From JL08 sp963765555 (GTDB lineage Bacteria > Pseudomonadota > Alphaproteobacteria > Rhodobacterales > Rhodobacteraceae): a DNA stretch of 64,000 nucleotides. Positions 42,716-51,619 of this stretch are shown one piece after another. The notes beneath the pieces are model-generated. The model did not search any database and was not told the origin of the DNA. It worked only from the letters and a program-made list of their open reading frames with translations. The stretch lies in NCBI GenBank assembly GCA_963765555.1, contig CAVXWX010000012.1, positions 186,001 to 250,000 of the forward strand, given 5' to 3'. The position numbers and the translations under genes were made by a program. How positions within the stretch are numbered: position 1 is the first letter of the stretch; each line of letters begins with the position of its first letter.

Positions 42716-45133
42716 ATGTCCGAAACCGACCAGACGCCAGAAGAATATGGCGCCGATTCCATTAAAGTTCTCAAAGGCTTAGAGGCAGTACGCAAGCGTC
42801 CCGGTATGTATATCGGTGACACCGATGACGGGTCTGGTCTGCACCATATGGTGTACGAGGTCGTGGACAACGGAATTGACGAAGCTTTGGCCGGTCATGC
42901 CGACGCCGTAAACGTTGTCATTCACGCGGATTCGAGCGTTTCCGTCAGCGACAACGGCCGCGGTATTCCGGTTGGTATTCATGAAGAAGAAGGCGTGTCT
43001 GCGGCCGAAGTCATCATGACCCAACTGCATGCGGGCGGTAAGTTTGACAGCAATTCGTACAAAGTGTCCGGCGGCCTGCACGGTGTTGGTGTGTCGGTTG
43101 TAAATGCATTGTCCGACTGGCTGGAACTGCGCATCTGGCGCAACGGCAAGGAGCACTATGCAAGGTTCGAAGGCGGTTTTACCACCGAACACCTGAAAGT
43201 TGTGGGCGAATGCGGTGACCGCACAGGCACCGAAGTGCGGTTCATGGCGTCGACAAGCACGTTTTCAAACCTTGAGTATTCGTTCGCCACGCTGGAAAAA
43301 CGACTGCGCGAACTGGCGTTCCTGAATTCGGGCGTGCGCATCATCCTGACCGACGAACGCCCCGCCGAACCGTTACGATCGGAACTGTTTTATGAAGGCG
43401 GCGTGAAAGAGTTTGTAAAATACCTCGACCGTCACAAAAGCTCTGTCATGCCGGAACCGATTTTCATCACCGGAGAACGCGACGACATCGGGATCGAGGT
43501 CGCGATGTGGTGGAACGACAGCTACCACGAAAGTGTGCTGCCATTTACCAATAACATTCCGCAACGCGACGGCGGCACCCATATGGCCGGTTTTCGCGGC
43601 GCATTGACGCGCACGATCAACAACTATGCGCAAAGTTCCGGTATCGCGAAAAAGGAAAAGGTCAGCTTTACCGGTGATGATGCCCGCGAAGGTTTGACCT
43701 GTGTTCTGTCTGTCAAAGTGCCGGACCCCAAATTTTCGTCCCAAACCAAAGACAAACTGGTCAGTTCCGAAGTGCGCCCCGCTGTCGAAGGGCTTGTGAA
43801 CGAAAAGCTTGCCGAATGGTTTGAAGAAAACCCGAACGAGGCCAAAATCGTTGTTGGCAAGATTGTTGAAGCTGCACTGGCACGGGAAGCGGCCCGCAAG
43901 GCGCGGGATCTGACCCGTCGCAAAACGGCGATGGATGTGAATTTTCTGGCCGGAAAGCTCAAGGATTGTTCGGAAAAAGACCCGTCCAAGACCGAAGTCT
44001 TCCTTGTCGAGGGTGACAGCGCAGGCGGATCGGCCCAAACAGGGCGCGATCGTCAGACGCAAGCCATTCTGCCCTTGAAAGGCAAAATCCTGAACGTTGA
44101 ACGCGCGCGGTTTGATCGCATGCTGGGCTCGCAGGAAATCGGCAATCTGGTGATGGCGCTGGGCACCGGGATCGGACGGGATGAATTCGATATCTCGAAA
44201 CTGCGTTACCACAAGATCGTTATCATGACCGATGCGGATGTGGACGGCGCGCATATCCGCACCCTTCTGCTCACGTTCTTTTACCGGCAGATGCCGGAAC
44301 TGATCGAACGCGGTCATCTCTATATTGCGCAACCACCGCTTTACAAAGTGTCGCGCGGCAAATCCGAAGTGTACCTGAAAGATCAGGCCGCAATGGAAGA
44401 GTACCTGATCAATCAAGGTGTCGAAGGGGCCATGCTGAAACAGGGCAATGGCGAAGAAATCTCGGGGCAAGACCTGTTGCGCGTTGTGGATTTGGCCCGC
44501 CAGATGCGCCGCGTGCTGGAAGCGTTCCCAACGCATTATCCGCGTCACATTCTTGAACAAGCAGCCATTGCCGGAGCGTTTGCCCCTGGTGTTGTCGATG
44601 CCGACTTGCAAGGCACAGCAGACAAGGTTGCCGAGCGTTTGAACCTGATTGCGCTGGAATACGAAAAGGGGTGGCAGGGTCGCATCACCCAGGACCATGG
44701 CATCCGCCTTGCGCGCATCCTGCGCGGTGTGGAAGAGGTGCGCACCCTTGATGGCCGTATCATCCGTGGAGGTGAAGCCAAGCGCACCGGCGCCTTTACC
44801 CAAAGCCTGCAAGATGTCTATTCCCTGCCTGCAAAACTGATCCGCAAGGACCGCAGCCAGATGATTTATGGCCCGATGGACCTTTTGGATGCCATTCTGG
44901 CCGAAGGCGAAAAAGGTCTGTCCTTGCAACGCTACAAGGGACTGGGCGAAATGAACCCCGATCAGCTGTGGGAAACCACGCTTGATCCCGATGCCCGTAC
45001 ATTGTTGCAGGTGCGCGTTGAAGACATGGCCGAAGCCGACGATCTGTTTACCAAACTGATGGGCGATGTCGTCGAACCACGCCGCGAGTTTATCCAGCAA
45101 AACGCGCTGAACGTTGAAAATCTGGATTTTTAG
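42716..45133 (+). CDS. gyrB: DNA gyrase subunit B
   Basis: An 805-residue type IIA topoisomerase ATPase subunit that negatively supercoils DNA with GyrA. Seen are the GHKL ATPase motifs (VLKGLEAVRKRPGMYIGDT, VDNGIDEALAGHAD, DNGRGIPVGIHEEEGVSA, GGLHGVGVSVVNALS) and the Toprim motifs (LVEGDSAGGSAQTGRDRQTQAILPLKGKILNVE and MTDADVDGAHIRTLLLTFFYRQMP). RYKGLGEMNPDQLWETTLDP is present near the C-terminus. A terminator follows. Confidence 0.98.
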   Translation: MSETDQTPEEYGADSIKVLKGLEAVRKRPGMYIGDTDDGSGLHHMVYEVVDNGIDEALAGHADAVNVVIHADSSVSVSDNGRGIPVGIHEEEGVSAAEVIMTQLHAGGKFDSNSYKVSGGLHGVGVSVVNALSDWLELRIWRNGKEHYARFEGGFTTEHLKVVGECGDRTGTEVRFMASTSTFSNLEYSFATLEKRLRELAFLNSGVRIILTDERPAEPLRSELFYEGGVKEFVKYLDRHKSSVMPEPIFITGERDDIGIEVAMWWNDSYHESVLPFTNNIPQRDGGTHMAGFRGALTRTINNYAQSSGIAKKEKVSFTGDDAREGLTCVLSVKVPDPKFSSQTKDKLVSSEVRPAVEGLVNEKLAEWFEENPNEAKIVVGKIVEAALAREAARKARDLTRRKTAMDVNFLAGKLKDCSEKDPSKTEVFLVEGDSAGGSAQTGRDRQTQAILPLKGKILNVERARFDRMLGSQEIGNLVMALGTGIGRDEFDISKLRYHKIVIMTDADVDGAHIRTLLLTFFYRQMPELIERGHLYIAQPPLYKVSRGKSEVYLKDQAAMEEYLINQGVEGAMLKQGNGEEISGQDLLRVVDLARQMRRVLEAFPTHYPRHILEQAAIAGAFAPGVVDADLQGTADKVAERLNLIALEYEKGWQGRITQDHGIRLARILRGVEEVRTLDGRIIRGGEAKRTGAFTQSLQDVYSLPAKLIRKDRSQMIYGPMDLLDAILAEGEKGLSLQRYKGLGEMNPDQLWETTLDPDARTLLQVRVEDMAEADDLFTKLMGDVVEPRREFIQQNALNVENLDF

Positions 45134-45141
45134 GGTCCAAT

Positions 45142-45187
45142 ACGGGCGGTTTCCGGGTGTGCGAGCCCCGGTCCGCCCGTTCGTTTT
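45142..45187 (+). terminator. Intrinsic terminator after gyrB
   Basis: ACGGGCGG pairs with CCGCCCGT, with an additional CCGGG / CCCCGG inner helix, followed by TCGTTTT. It starts nine bases after the gyrB stop. Confidence 0.75.
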
Positions 45188-45253
45188 CTGATCCGAACCG
45201 AGTATTGAAACTGGTGCTATACATTGCCGTGCGCCGTGCCTAACGTCGCGGTC

Positions 45254-46468
45254 ATGCAAGGCAGCGATATACACGACAGCAGCTATTCCTGGACCCGGTT
45301 GATCATCACCCTGATCATCGCGACCGTTGCCAATGTCGGCATGTGGGCGGTGATCATCGTGATGCCCGCAGTCGAGGTAGAATTTAGCGCGGGTCGTGCA
45401 GAAGCATCGATGCCCTATACCCTTACGATGATCGGGTTTGCGCTGGGCAATCTGTTGATTGGCCGTCTGGTCGACCGTTTCGGCGTGACCGTTGCTTTGA
45501 TTGGTGCCGCACTGGTCAGTGCGCTGGCCTATCTGTGCGCGATCTTGTCGGGATCGATTTTCGTTTTATCGCTGGCACATCTATTGCTGGGGTTGGGAAC
45601 GGCGGTGGGTTTTGGGCCGTTGATTGCGGACATCTCGCACTGGTTCCTGCGCAAGCGCGGGATTGCCGTGGCACTGGTTGCAAGCGGCAACTACCTGTCG
45701 GGGGCCATATGGCCCACTTTGCTGGCCGATATTCTGGCGGCAGAGGGTTGGCGACACGTGTATATGATCCTTGCTTTGATGACATTGGCTGTGGTCATTC
45801 CACTGTCTTTCCTGCTCCGCCGTCGTGTTCCCGAAGATGCGCATGGCAAGGCGCAGGCTGCCGCTACCTTGCGGGCGCGCAGCACGGGGTTTTCGCCACG
45901 TACATTGCAGTATCTGCTGGGGCTGGCGGGTATTGGTTGCTGCGTGGCCATGTCGATGCCACAGGTGCACATCGTCTCCTATTGCGTGGGTCTTGGGTAT
46001 GGCCCTGTTGTCGGGGCAGAAATGCTGTCGCTGATGCTGATGGGGGGCGTTGTATCACGCATTCTATCGGGCGTTCTGGCGGATAAGGTGGGCGGTGTGA
46101 TTACGTTGCTGGTCGGCTCGACCTTGCAGTGCATCGCGCTGTTTTTATACCTGCCCTATGACGGCTTGGTGCCGCTCTATGTGATCAGCTTGATTTTTGG
46201 CCTGTCCCAAGGCGGTATCGTGCCCAGCTATGCGCTGATCGTGCGCGAATACATGCCTGCAAAAGAGGCGGGTGCGCGCGTCGGGTTTGTCATGATGATG
46301 ACGATTTTGGGTATGGCCCTGGGCGGTTGGATGTCGGGGTGGATTTATGATGTCACCGGATCGTATCAGGCCGCGTTTCTGAATGGCATCGTCTGGAACC
46401 TGATGAACATGGGCATCATGGTGATGCTTCTGCTGCGCGGACGTCCGCGGCAGATGGTCCCCGCCTAA
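45254..46468 (+). CDS. MFS transporter
   Basis: A 404-residue major facilitator with about 12 membrane segments. Family motifs are LLIGRLVDRFGVTVALIGAAL (motif A type after TM2) and LSGVLADKVGGVITLLVG in the second half. The pattern, including SLIFGLSQGGIVPSYALIVREYMPAKEAGARVG, resembles monocarboxylate/oxalate-formate antiporter-type MFS proteins. The substrate is not known. The ATG at 45254 (MQGSDIHDSSYSW) is preferred over an upstream TTG. It is convergent with trhO, one base apart. Confidence 0.8.
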   Translation: MQGSDIHDSSYSWTRLIITLIIATVANVGMWAVIIVMPAVEVEFSAGRAEASMPYTLTMIGFALGNLLIGRLVDRFGVTVALIGAALVSALAYLCAILSGSIFVLSLAHLLLGLGTAVGFGPLIADISHWFLRKRGIAVALVASGNYLSGAIWPTLLADILAAEGWRHVYMILALMTLAVVIPLSFLLRRRVPEDAHGKAQAAATLRARSTGFSPRTLQYLLGLAGIGCCVAMSMPQVHIVSYCVGLGYGPVVGAEMLSLMLMGGVVSRILSGVLADKVGGVITLLVGSTLQCIALFLYLPYDGLVPLYVISLIFGLSQGGIVPSYALIVREYMPAKEAGARVGFVMMMTILGMALGGWMSGWIYDVTGSYQAAFLNGIVWNLMNMGIMVMLLLRGRPRQMVPA

Positions 46469-46469
46469 A

Positions 46470-47378
46470 TCAGGCCTTGGGGCCCATATGTGTTTCGCCG
46501 CGCGACTTGGCCAATGCGATCTGCTTTTGGCGTTCGCGGAACCGGTTCTTGTCTTGCTCTGTCGTTTCGTCGACGCAGTGAAAACACGATACACCTTCTT
46601 CGTAATCGGGGCGGTCTGTATCTCCGGGCAGAATCGGGCGGCGGCACGCATGGCACAGCATATGCGGCCCCTCGGCCAGACCGTGGCCCACCGACACCCT
46701 GCCGTCAAAAACAAAACACTCGCCTTGCCAGGTGCTGTTTTCTGCAGGAACGTCTTCCAGATACTTCAGAATACCGCCATGCAGGTGAAACACGTCTTCC
46801 ACACCTTGGCCCAGCAGGTAGTTGGTCGATTTTTCGCAACGGATGCCGCCGGTGCAGAACATCGCAATCCGTTTGTTGTGAAACCGGTGTTTGTTCTGTT
46901 CCCACCACTGGGGAAATTCGCCAAATGATTTTGTTGCGGGGTCGACCGCGCCCTCAAATGTTCCGATCGCCACTTCGTAGTCGTTGCGCGTGTCAATCAC
47001 CGCCACGTCGGGGCTTTGGATCAACGCGTTCCAATCTGCGGGTTCGACATAATGTCCGACACGTGCGCGCGGGTCCACATCCGGCTGGCCCATTGTCACG
47101 ATCTCTCGCTTCAGGCGCACTTTCATCCGGTTGAACGGCGCGTCCACAGCCGTGCTTTCCTTCCACTCCAAATTGCTGCATCCGGGAAGGGATTTGATAT
47201 GTGCCAGCACGGCGTCAATTCCTGCGCGCGGGCCGGCAATTGTGCCGTTGATGCCTTCGCTGGCCAGCAGCAGAGTTCCTTGCACCCCATTGGCACAACA
47301 CAGCTGCGCCAGCGGCCCCTTGATCGCCGCAGGATCTGCAAAACGCGTAAAATGATAAAGGGCTGCAATCGTATACAT
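46470..47378 (-). CDS. trhO: tRNA uridine(34) hydroxylase TrhO (rhodanese domain)
   Basis: A 302-residue YceA/TrhO-family protein that hydroxylates U34 of certain tRNAs. The N-terminal part MYTIAALYHFTRF and GTLLLASEGINGTIAG, the motif VDPRARVGHYVEPADWNALI, the rhodanese domain with the active cysteine MFCTGGIRCEKSTNYLL, and the C-terminal CxxC pairs (CHACRRPI and CFHC) are all present. The open frame extends upstream, but MYTIAALYHF is the family N-terminus and the start at 47378 is chosen. Confidence 0.94.
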   Translation of the reverse strand: MYTIAALYHFTRFADPAAIKGPLAQLCCANGVQGTLLLASEGINGTIAGPRAGIDAVLAHIKSLPGCSNLEWKESTAVDAPFNRMKVRLKREIVTMGQPDVDPRARVGHYVEPADWNALIQSPDVAVIDTRNDYEVAIGTFEGAVDPATKSFGEFPQWWEQNKHRFHNKRIAMFCTGGIRCEKSTNYLLGQGVEDVFHLHGGILKYLEDVPAENSTWQGECFVFDGRVSVGHGLAEGPHMLCHACRRPILPGDTDRPDYEEGVSCFHCVDETTEQDKNRFRERQKQIALAKSRGETHMGPKA

Positions 47379-47456
47379 GCGCCGCCCAATACGATGTTGC
47401 ACGCGCACGGACAAGACGTAGGGTAGTGAAAACCGACGCGACAAAGGAGCCCAGCC

Positions 47457-48053
47457 ATGACAAAGGCGCTGATTGTGATCGACGTGCAGAATGATTTTTG
47501 CCCCGGTGGCGCATTGGCTGTTCCCGATGGGGACAGTATCGTTGCCGGTATCAACGCGGTGATGGCGGAATTCCCGACGGTTCTGTTGACGCAGGATTGG
47601 CATCCGGCAGGACACAGCTCATTCGCGTCTTCCCACAAGGGTGCGGCGCCCTACGACATGATCGACATGCCTTACGGACCACAAGTGTTGTGGCCGGATC
47701 ATTGCATTCAGGGTGGCATTGGCGCGCAGTTCCACCCTGATCTACAGGTGGATCGCGCCGATCTGATCCTGCGAAAAGGCTACAACCCCGAAATCGACAG
47801 TTATTCCGCTTTGTTTGAAAACGATCATGAAACCCCCACAGGATTGCAAGGGTATCTGCGCAGTCGCGGCATTACACAGCTGACAATGGTTGGTTTGGCC
47901 CTTGATTTTTGTGTAAATTTTTCGGCTGTTGATGCGGCAAAGGCCGGCTTTGATGTATGTGTAGACACTGCGCTTTGCCGCGCGATTGATCTGAACGGAT
48001 CACTGGCCGCTGCGATCAGTGGAATGGAATCTGCAGGCGTAAAGCTTCAATGA
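47457..48053 (+). CDS. pncA: Nicotinamidase PncA
   Basis: A 198-residue cysteine hydrolase that converts nicotinamide to nicotinate. Features are ALIVIDVQNDFCPGGALAV (catalytic Asp in DVQNDF), TQDWHPAGHSSFASSH (metal-binding residues), LILRKGYNPEIDSYSALFEND (lysine and loop), and TMVGLALDFCVNFSAVDAAKAGF (nucleophilic Cys). An AAAGGAG site precedes the ATG. Together with pncB downstream it forms the nicotinamide-to-NaMN salvage branch. Confidence 0.95.
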   Translation: MTKALIVIDVQNDFCPGGALAVPDGDSIVAGINAVMAEFPTVLLTQDWHPAGHSSFASSHKGAAPYDMIDMPYGPQVLWPDHCIQGGIGAQFHPDLQVDRADLILRKGYNPEIDSYSALFENDHETPTGLQGYLRSRGITQLTMVGLALDFCVNFSAVDAAKAGFDVCVDTALCRAIDLNGSLAAAISGMESAGVKLQ

Positions 48054-48096
48054 ACCGCAAGGCTGTGACAGACAAAGACCCAAGGAGAACGAATTG

Positions 48097-48432
48097 ATGG
48101 ATCTTCCAAATTTCATCCGGAACGCCGGAACACTCGATTTACCATTGCCGGATGACCTTGTAACAGCAACCGGTTTCCGGTCTGAAAAAGGGCTGGTTGC
48201 CTTCTTTGTCGTCCACAAAGACTTAACTTTACCGCCCCATTCACATGGGGCCCAATGGGGCACGGTCCTCGAAGGGTCGATCACGTTGACATTGGACGGC
48301 GTCACAAAAACCTATGGCCCGGGCGAAAGCTATGACATTCCCGCGGGGGTAGAACACGGCGCCACCGTGCCGGCCGGTTCGAAACTTATCGATATCTTTG
48401 AAGAGTCCGACCGCTACGCATTTCGGGCCTGA
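48097..48432 (+). CDS. Cupin-domain protein
   Basis: A 111-residue single cupin. The conserved cupin motif 1 is HSHGAQWGTVLEGSITLTLDG and motif 2 is YGPGESYDIPAGVEHGATV, giving the His/Glu metal-site pattern. Function unknown. The gene sits between pncA and pncB, and an AAGGAG site precedes the ATG at 48097 by ten bases. It may act in the same pathway or merely be co-transcribed. Confidence 0.85.
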   Translation: MDLPNFIRNAGTLDLPLPDDLVTATGFRSEKGLVAFFVVHKDLTLPPHSHGAQWGTVLEGSITLTLDGVTKTYGPGESYDIPAGVEHGATVPAGSKLIDIFEESDRYAFRA

Positions 48433-48522
48433 CGCGTCGCAATAATGCTTTGGCGTGCCAAGCCTTGCCACGCCACCGCGCCTTTGCTTTAACCCATCGC
48501 AACCCAAAGGACGGAGCCGGAC

Positions 48523-49815
48523 ATGGTCGATATCGCCACCCGCGTCTATAACCACAAGTGGAAGATAGATCCGATTGTCCGGTCGCTGATCGATACGGAT
48601 TTCTATAAGTTGCTGATGTGCCAATCGGTGTTTCGCAACAAACCCGATACGCATGTCACGTTTTCGCTGATCAACCGATCAACCCATATTCCGCTGGCCA
48701 CTCTTGTCGACGAAGGCGAGTTGCGCGAACAACTGGATCACATACGCTCTCTGTCCCTGTCGCGGGGCGAAAGCACGTGGATGCGCGGTAATACATTCTA
48801 CGGCAAGCGCCAGATGTTCCGCCCCGATTTCATGGACTGGTTCGAAAACCTGTCTCTGCCACCCTATCATCTGGAACGCAAAGGCGATCAGTACGAACTG
48901 ACATTCGAAGGCGCATGGCCCGAAGTGATGTTATGGGAAATACCCGCGCTGGCTGTATTGATGGAACTGCGCAGCCGTGCGGTTTTGAACGATATGGGGC
49001 GGTTCGAGTTGCAGGTGCTTTATGCACGCGCCATGACCCGCGTGTGGGAAAAGATCGAAGCCCTGCGTGACATTCCAAACCTCAGCATTGCCGATTTCGG
49101 GACCCGCCGCCGCCATTCCTATCTGTGGCAGGACTGGTGCGTTCAGGCCATGCGCGAAGGGTTAGGCCAAAAATTCACCGGTACGTCCAATTGCCTGATC
49201 GCCAAAAACCGCGAAGTCGAGGCGATCGGCACCAACGCGCATGAACTGCCGATGGTCTATTCTGCCCTGGCCAATTCTGATGCCGAACTGGCGCAGGCCC
49301 CTTATGATGTTCTTTCGGATTGGCACGAAGAGCATGACGGAAATCTGCGTATTATTCTGCCCGATACCTACGGCACAGAAGGGTTCTTGAAAAACGCGCC
49401 CGACTGGCTGGCCGGCTGGACAGGGATACGCGTTGATAGCGGCGACCCGGCAACCGCTGCGGAAATCGCAATACGCTGGTGGGCTGAAAGAGGCGAAGAC
49501 CCGGCAGAAAAACGTGTGATCTTTTCCGACGGGCTGGATGTGGCAAAGATAGCAGAGCTTCAGGCGCAGTTTGACGGGCGTGTCAAAGTGTCGTTTGGCT
49601 GGGGTACGCTCCTGACCAATGATTTTCGCGGACTTGTTCCCAATGATGCGTTGGCCCCGTTTTCGCTGGTGTGCAAGGCGATATCCGCCAATGGGCGACC
49701 AACAGTCAAATTGTCGGACAACCCGAACAAGGCGATGGGACCGGCAAAGGAAATCGAACGCTACAAGGCTGTTTTCGGTGTCGGCGTGCAAGACCGTCAG
49801 GACGTCGTTGTTTAA
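48523..49815 (+). CDS. pncB: Nicotinate phosphoribosyltransferase PncB
   Basis: A 430-residue enzyme that makes nicotinate mononucleotide from nicotinate and PRPP. It shows SLIDTDFYKLLMCQSVFRN, the catalytic-loop region FGTRRRHSYLWQDWCVQAM, GTSNCLIAKNREVEAIGTNAHELPMVYSAL with its His and Asn, RVDSGDPATAAEIAIRWW, and FGWGTLLTNDF. The ATG is preceded by AAAGGAC. It completes the NAD salvage set with pncA. Confidence 0.95.
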   Translation: MVDIATRVYNHKWKIDPIVRSLIDTDFYKLLMCQSVFRNKPDTHVTFSLINRSTHIPLATLVDEGELREQLDHIRSLSLSRGESTWMRGNTFYGKRQMFRPDFMDWFENLSLPPYHLERKGDQYELTFEGAWPEVMLWEIPALAVLMELRSRAVLNDMGRFELQVLYARAMTRVWEKIEALRDIPNLSIADFGTRRRHSYLWQDWCVQAMREGLGQKFTGTSNCLIAKNREVEAIGTNAHELPMVYSALANSDAELAQAPYDVLSDWHEEHDGNLRIILPDTYGTEGFLKNAPDWLAGWTGIRVDSGDPATAAEIAIRWWAERGEDPAEKRVIFSDGLDVAKIAELQAQFDGRVKVSFGWGTLLTNDFRGLVPNDALAPFSLVCKAISANGRPTVKLSDNPNKAMGPAKEIERYKAVFGVGVQDRQDVVV

Positions 49816-49836
49816 AGCAAACGGCCCTAATTCGGC

Positions 49837-50736
49837 TTACGTCTTGCGCCGTCGCAATCGCCGTTCGCGCCAGACAATCATCAACCCGCCAAAGGCGATA
49901 AGAACTGCGCCGGGAAACAGATCGTCCAGCGGCGCTTCGCCAAAGAATATCCAACCGAACAGAAAAGCGATCAGAATCCCGAAATAGTTGAACGGGGCCA
50001 GATTGCTTTGTTCGGTCATCCGGTAAGAGATCACCAGCGACAGCACAGCAGATCCGCCAAATACACCCATTGCCATGATCCACGCCAAATCTTCTCCGCC
50101 GCGTATCTGTGAAAAGCCGCCGGTGGCCCATGCCAATCCAAAAGCGCCGACCATAGATGTCGCGCTGGAATAAAGGTTAATCAGCGGGCTGGGCAATTCC
50201 ACATCCATCCGCCGTGCCAGAACGCCGGAAAGCGCGTATAGAAACGCTGCCGCCAGTGGCAGCAATGCATCATAGCTAAAGCTGTCTCCACCGGGTCGGA
50301 CAATCATCACAACTCCGGCAAAGCCGACCATAACAGCGGCCCATCGGGCAGGGCCAACCCGTTCGCCCAGCAAAGGAACCGCCAGCGCCGTCATGAACAG
50401 TGCATTGGCATACGTGATCGTGGATGCCGTGGCAAAGGCCAGCCGCCCCAAAGACAGATAGAAAAAGAACTGCGCAAATGTTGTCAGAACCCCGCGCAGG
50501 CAGGCCATCTTCCATTGGCGCATTTTCATAATGCGACCCTTCTGATGCCAACTGCGCGACGACCAAAGCGCAATTGCACTGGGGATCAGACCAAACAGGT
50601 TGCGATAGGCGCTCAACTCGGCGGCACCGTAATAACCTGACAGCAATTTGATGATCAGCCCCATGAAATCGAACAGAACAATTGCCAACAGACTTAGCAA
50701 AATAGCCGGCACAACCTTGTCATCTCGCACGTCCAC
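49837..50736 (-). CDS. EamA/DMT-family transporter
   Basis: A 299-residue inner-membrane protein with ten predicted membrane segments arranged as two EamA repeats. The first repeat contains ELSAYRNLFGLIPSAIALW and TITYANALFMTALAVPLLGERVGPARWAAVMVGFAGVVMIVRPGG. The second contains YFGILIAFLFGWIFFGEAPLDDLFPGAVLIAFGGLMIV. Drug/metabolite transporters of this type usually export amino acids or other metabolites; no substrate can be given. It is convergent with pncB, 21 bp away. Confidence 0.88.
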   Translation of the reverse strand: MDVRDDKVVPAILLSLLAIVLFDFMGLIIKLLSGYYGAAELSAYRNLFGLIPSAIALWSSRSWHQKGRIMKMRQWKMACLRGVLTTFAQFFFYLSLGRLAFATASTITYANALFMTALAVPLLGERVGPARWAAVMVGFAGVVMIVRPGGDSFSYDALLPLAAAFLYALSGVLARRMDVELPSPLINLYSSATSMVGAFGLAWATGGFSQIRGGEDLAWIMAMGVFGGSAVLSLVISYRMTEQSNLAPFNYFGILIAFLFGWIFFGEAPLDDLFPGAVLIAFGGLMIVWRERRLRRRKT

Positions 50737-50895
50737 TTAGCTGCGCACCTTGAACAGACCGAAAGGCCAGTGTTTCAGATCATCCATTCCGCGACACTGG
50801 GCGACAGCGGCGCGCGCGACAAGGGTGATAGTGAACCCACGCGCACTCACATCGCCGTACTGTTCTGCCTGTGTGTTGGACCTGCTTTCCGGGGC

Positions 50896-51318
50896 CTAGT
50901 CTTCGCCTTGAACGCGTCCGCGCAAGGCTTTGACGTCGCCGCGCACTTTTTTCGCTTTCAAGCGACGTTTTTTAGACCCCAGCGTGGGTTTGGTGGCGAC
51001 CCGCCGTTTTGGTGCAACCAGCGCGGCGCGCACCAGTTCGGCCAAACGGTCGCGCGCGATGTCGCGGTTGCGCGCCTGTGATCGGGTTTCATCGCATTGG
51101 ATGACCAGCGCACCGTCTTTGGTCCAACGCCGTCCTGCCAGTCGCCGCAACCGTGTTTTCACAGGTCCGGGCAAAGATGGTGAACGGGCCGCTTCGAACC
51201 GCAATTCAACCGCTGTGCTGACCTTGTTTACATTCTGTCCCCCCGGACCAGATGCGCGGCTAAAGCTTTCGCTTAGCTCCCAGTCTTGCAGGGATATTTC
51301 GTCGGAAATGCGCAGCAT
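50896..51318 (-). CDS. arfB: Alternative ribosome-rescue factor ArfB (YaeJ)
   Basis: A 140-residue codon-independent release factor that frees stalled ribosomes. The GGQ motif is in SFSRASGPGGQNVNKVSTAVELRF (about residues 20-35). The C-terminal tail is highly basic (KPTLGSKKRRLKAKKVRGDVK), as needed to enter the empty mRNA channel. The ATG at 51318 gives MLRISDEISLQDWELS, the family start; a GTG at 51330 is an alternative. A terminator ends 58 bp before the start, so expression may depend on read-through of the upstream leader-like element. Confidence 0.93.
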   Translation of the reverse strand: MLRISDEISLQDWELSESFSRASGPGGQNVNKVSTAVELRFEAARSPSLPGPVKTRLRRLAGRRWTKDGALVIQCDETRSQARNRDIARDRLAELVRAALVAPKRRVATKPTLGSKKRRLKAKKVRGDVKALRGRVQGED

Positions 51319-51375
51319 GGGGGCCTTCACGTGCAGGATAGGGGCATCGTTCTGACCCTAACGCGCTTGTATCTC

Positions 51376-51413
51376 GGAAAAAAGGGCCGCCCCGATATGC
51401 GGAGCGGCCCTTT
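51376..51413 (-). terminator. Strong intrinsic terminator between leader element and arfB
   Basis: AAAGGGCCGC pairs with GCGGCCCTTT (10 bp, 13-nt loop) and on the - strand the second arm runs into TTTTTT. It lies downstream of the 18-codon ORF and upstream of arfB, a position suited to attenuation or to ending a small RNA. Confidence 0.85.
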
Positions 51414-51488
51414 CGAAAGTCTGCGGAGGTGGGGTCGGTTAGATTGTTTTCCGATCCACTCGGGCGGGCAACGCCGCCAAGGATTGCC

Positions 51489-51545
51489 TTAGCGGGCGAC
51501 CTCCCAAGCTGTTCCGACACCTCTCTCCAATACCTTTCTCGACAC
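51489..51545 (-). CDS. Putative 18-codon leader ORF with perfect Shine-Dalgarno
   Basis: A GTG start at 51545 encodes MSRKVLERGVGTAWEVAR and stops at TAA (51491-51489). Upstream (51547-51559) is AAGGAGGTGATCC, 13 nt complementary to the 3' end of 16S rRNA, spaced seven bases from GTG. The peptide is basic and amphipathic, and no family was recognised. It lies in the 290-bp gap between the VUT gene and arfB. It may be a leader peptide, a small protein or part of a regulatory RNA. Confidence 0.5.
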   Translation of the reverse strand: MSRKVLERGVGTAWEVAR

Positions 51546-51548
51546 TGG

Positions 51549-51583
51549 ATCACCTCCTTCCGAATTGTTTCAACTGAGGTGAT
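51549..51583 (-). promoter_or_regulatory. Shine-Dalgarno-sequestering inverted repeat
   Basis: On the - strand ATCACCTC (51583-51576) can pair with GAGGTGAT (51556-51549), which is the core of the perfect SD; the loop is 19 nt. A second anti-SD stretch CACCTCC lies downstream at 51431-51425. The SD could thus be masked by either side. Confidence 0.55.
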
Positions 51584-51619
51584 TCTTGCACGGCTTTTTG
51601 CAATCGCAAAGCAAAATCT

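Noticed and set aside
43373..45274. 633-residue open frame antisense to gyrB.
   Set aside because: Typical GC-rich shadow frame: His-, Gln- and Arg-rich and with no recognisable domain, opposite a gene with certain identity.
51260..51553. 97-residue - strand open frame covering the leader element.
   Set aside because: Its start lies inside the SD itself and it runs through the terminator and the arfB start; no family features. The 18-codon ORF has the better start.
51546..51559. The + strand GGATCACCTCCTT resembles the 16S rRNA 3' end, suggesting an rRNA gene.
   Set aside because: Only 13 bases match and the surrounding sequence is not rRNA. It is better read as the SD on the - strand.
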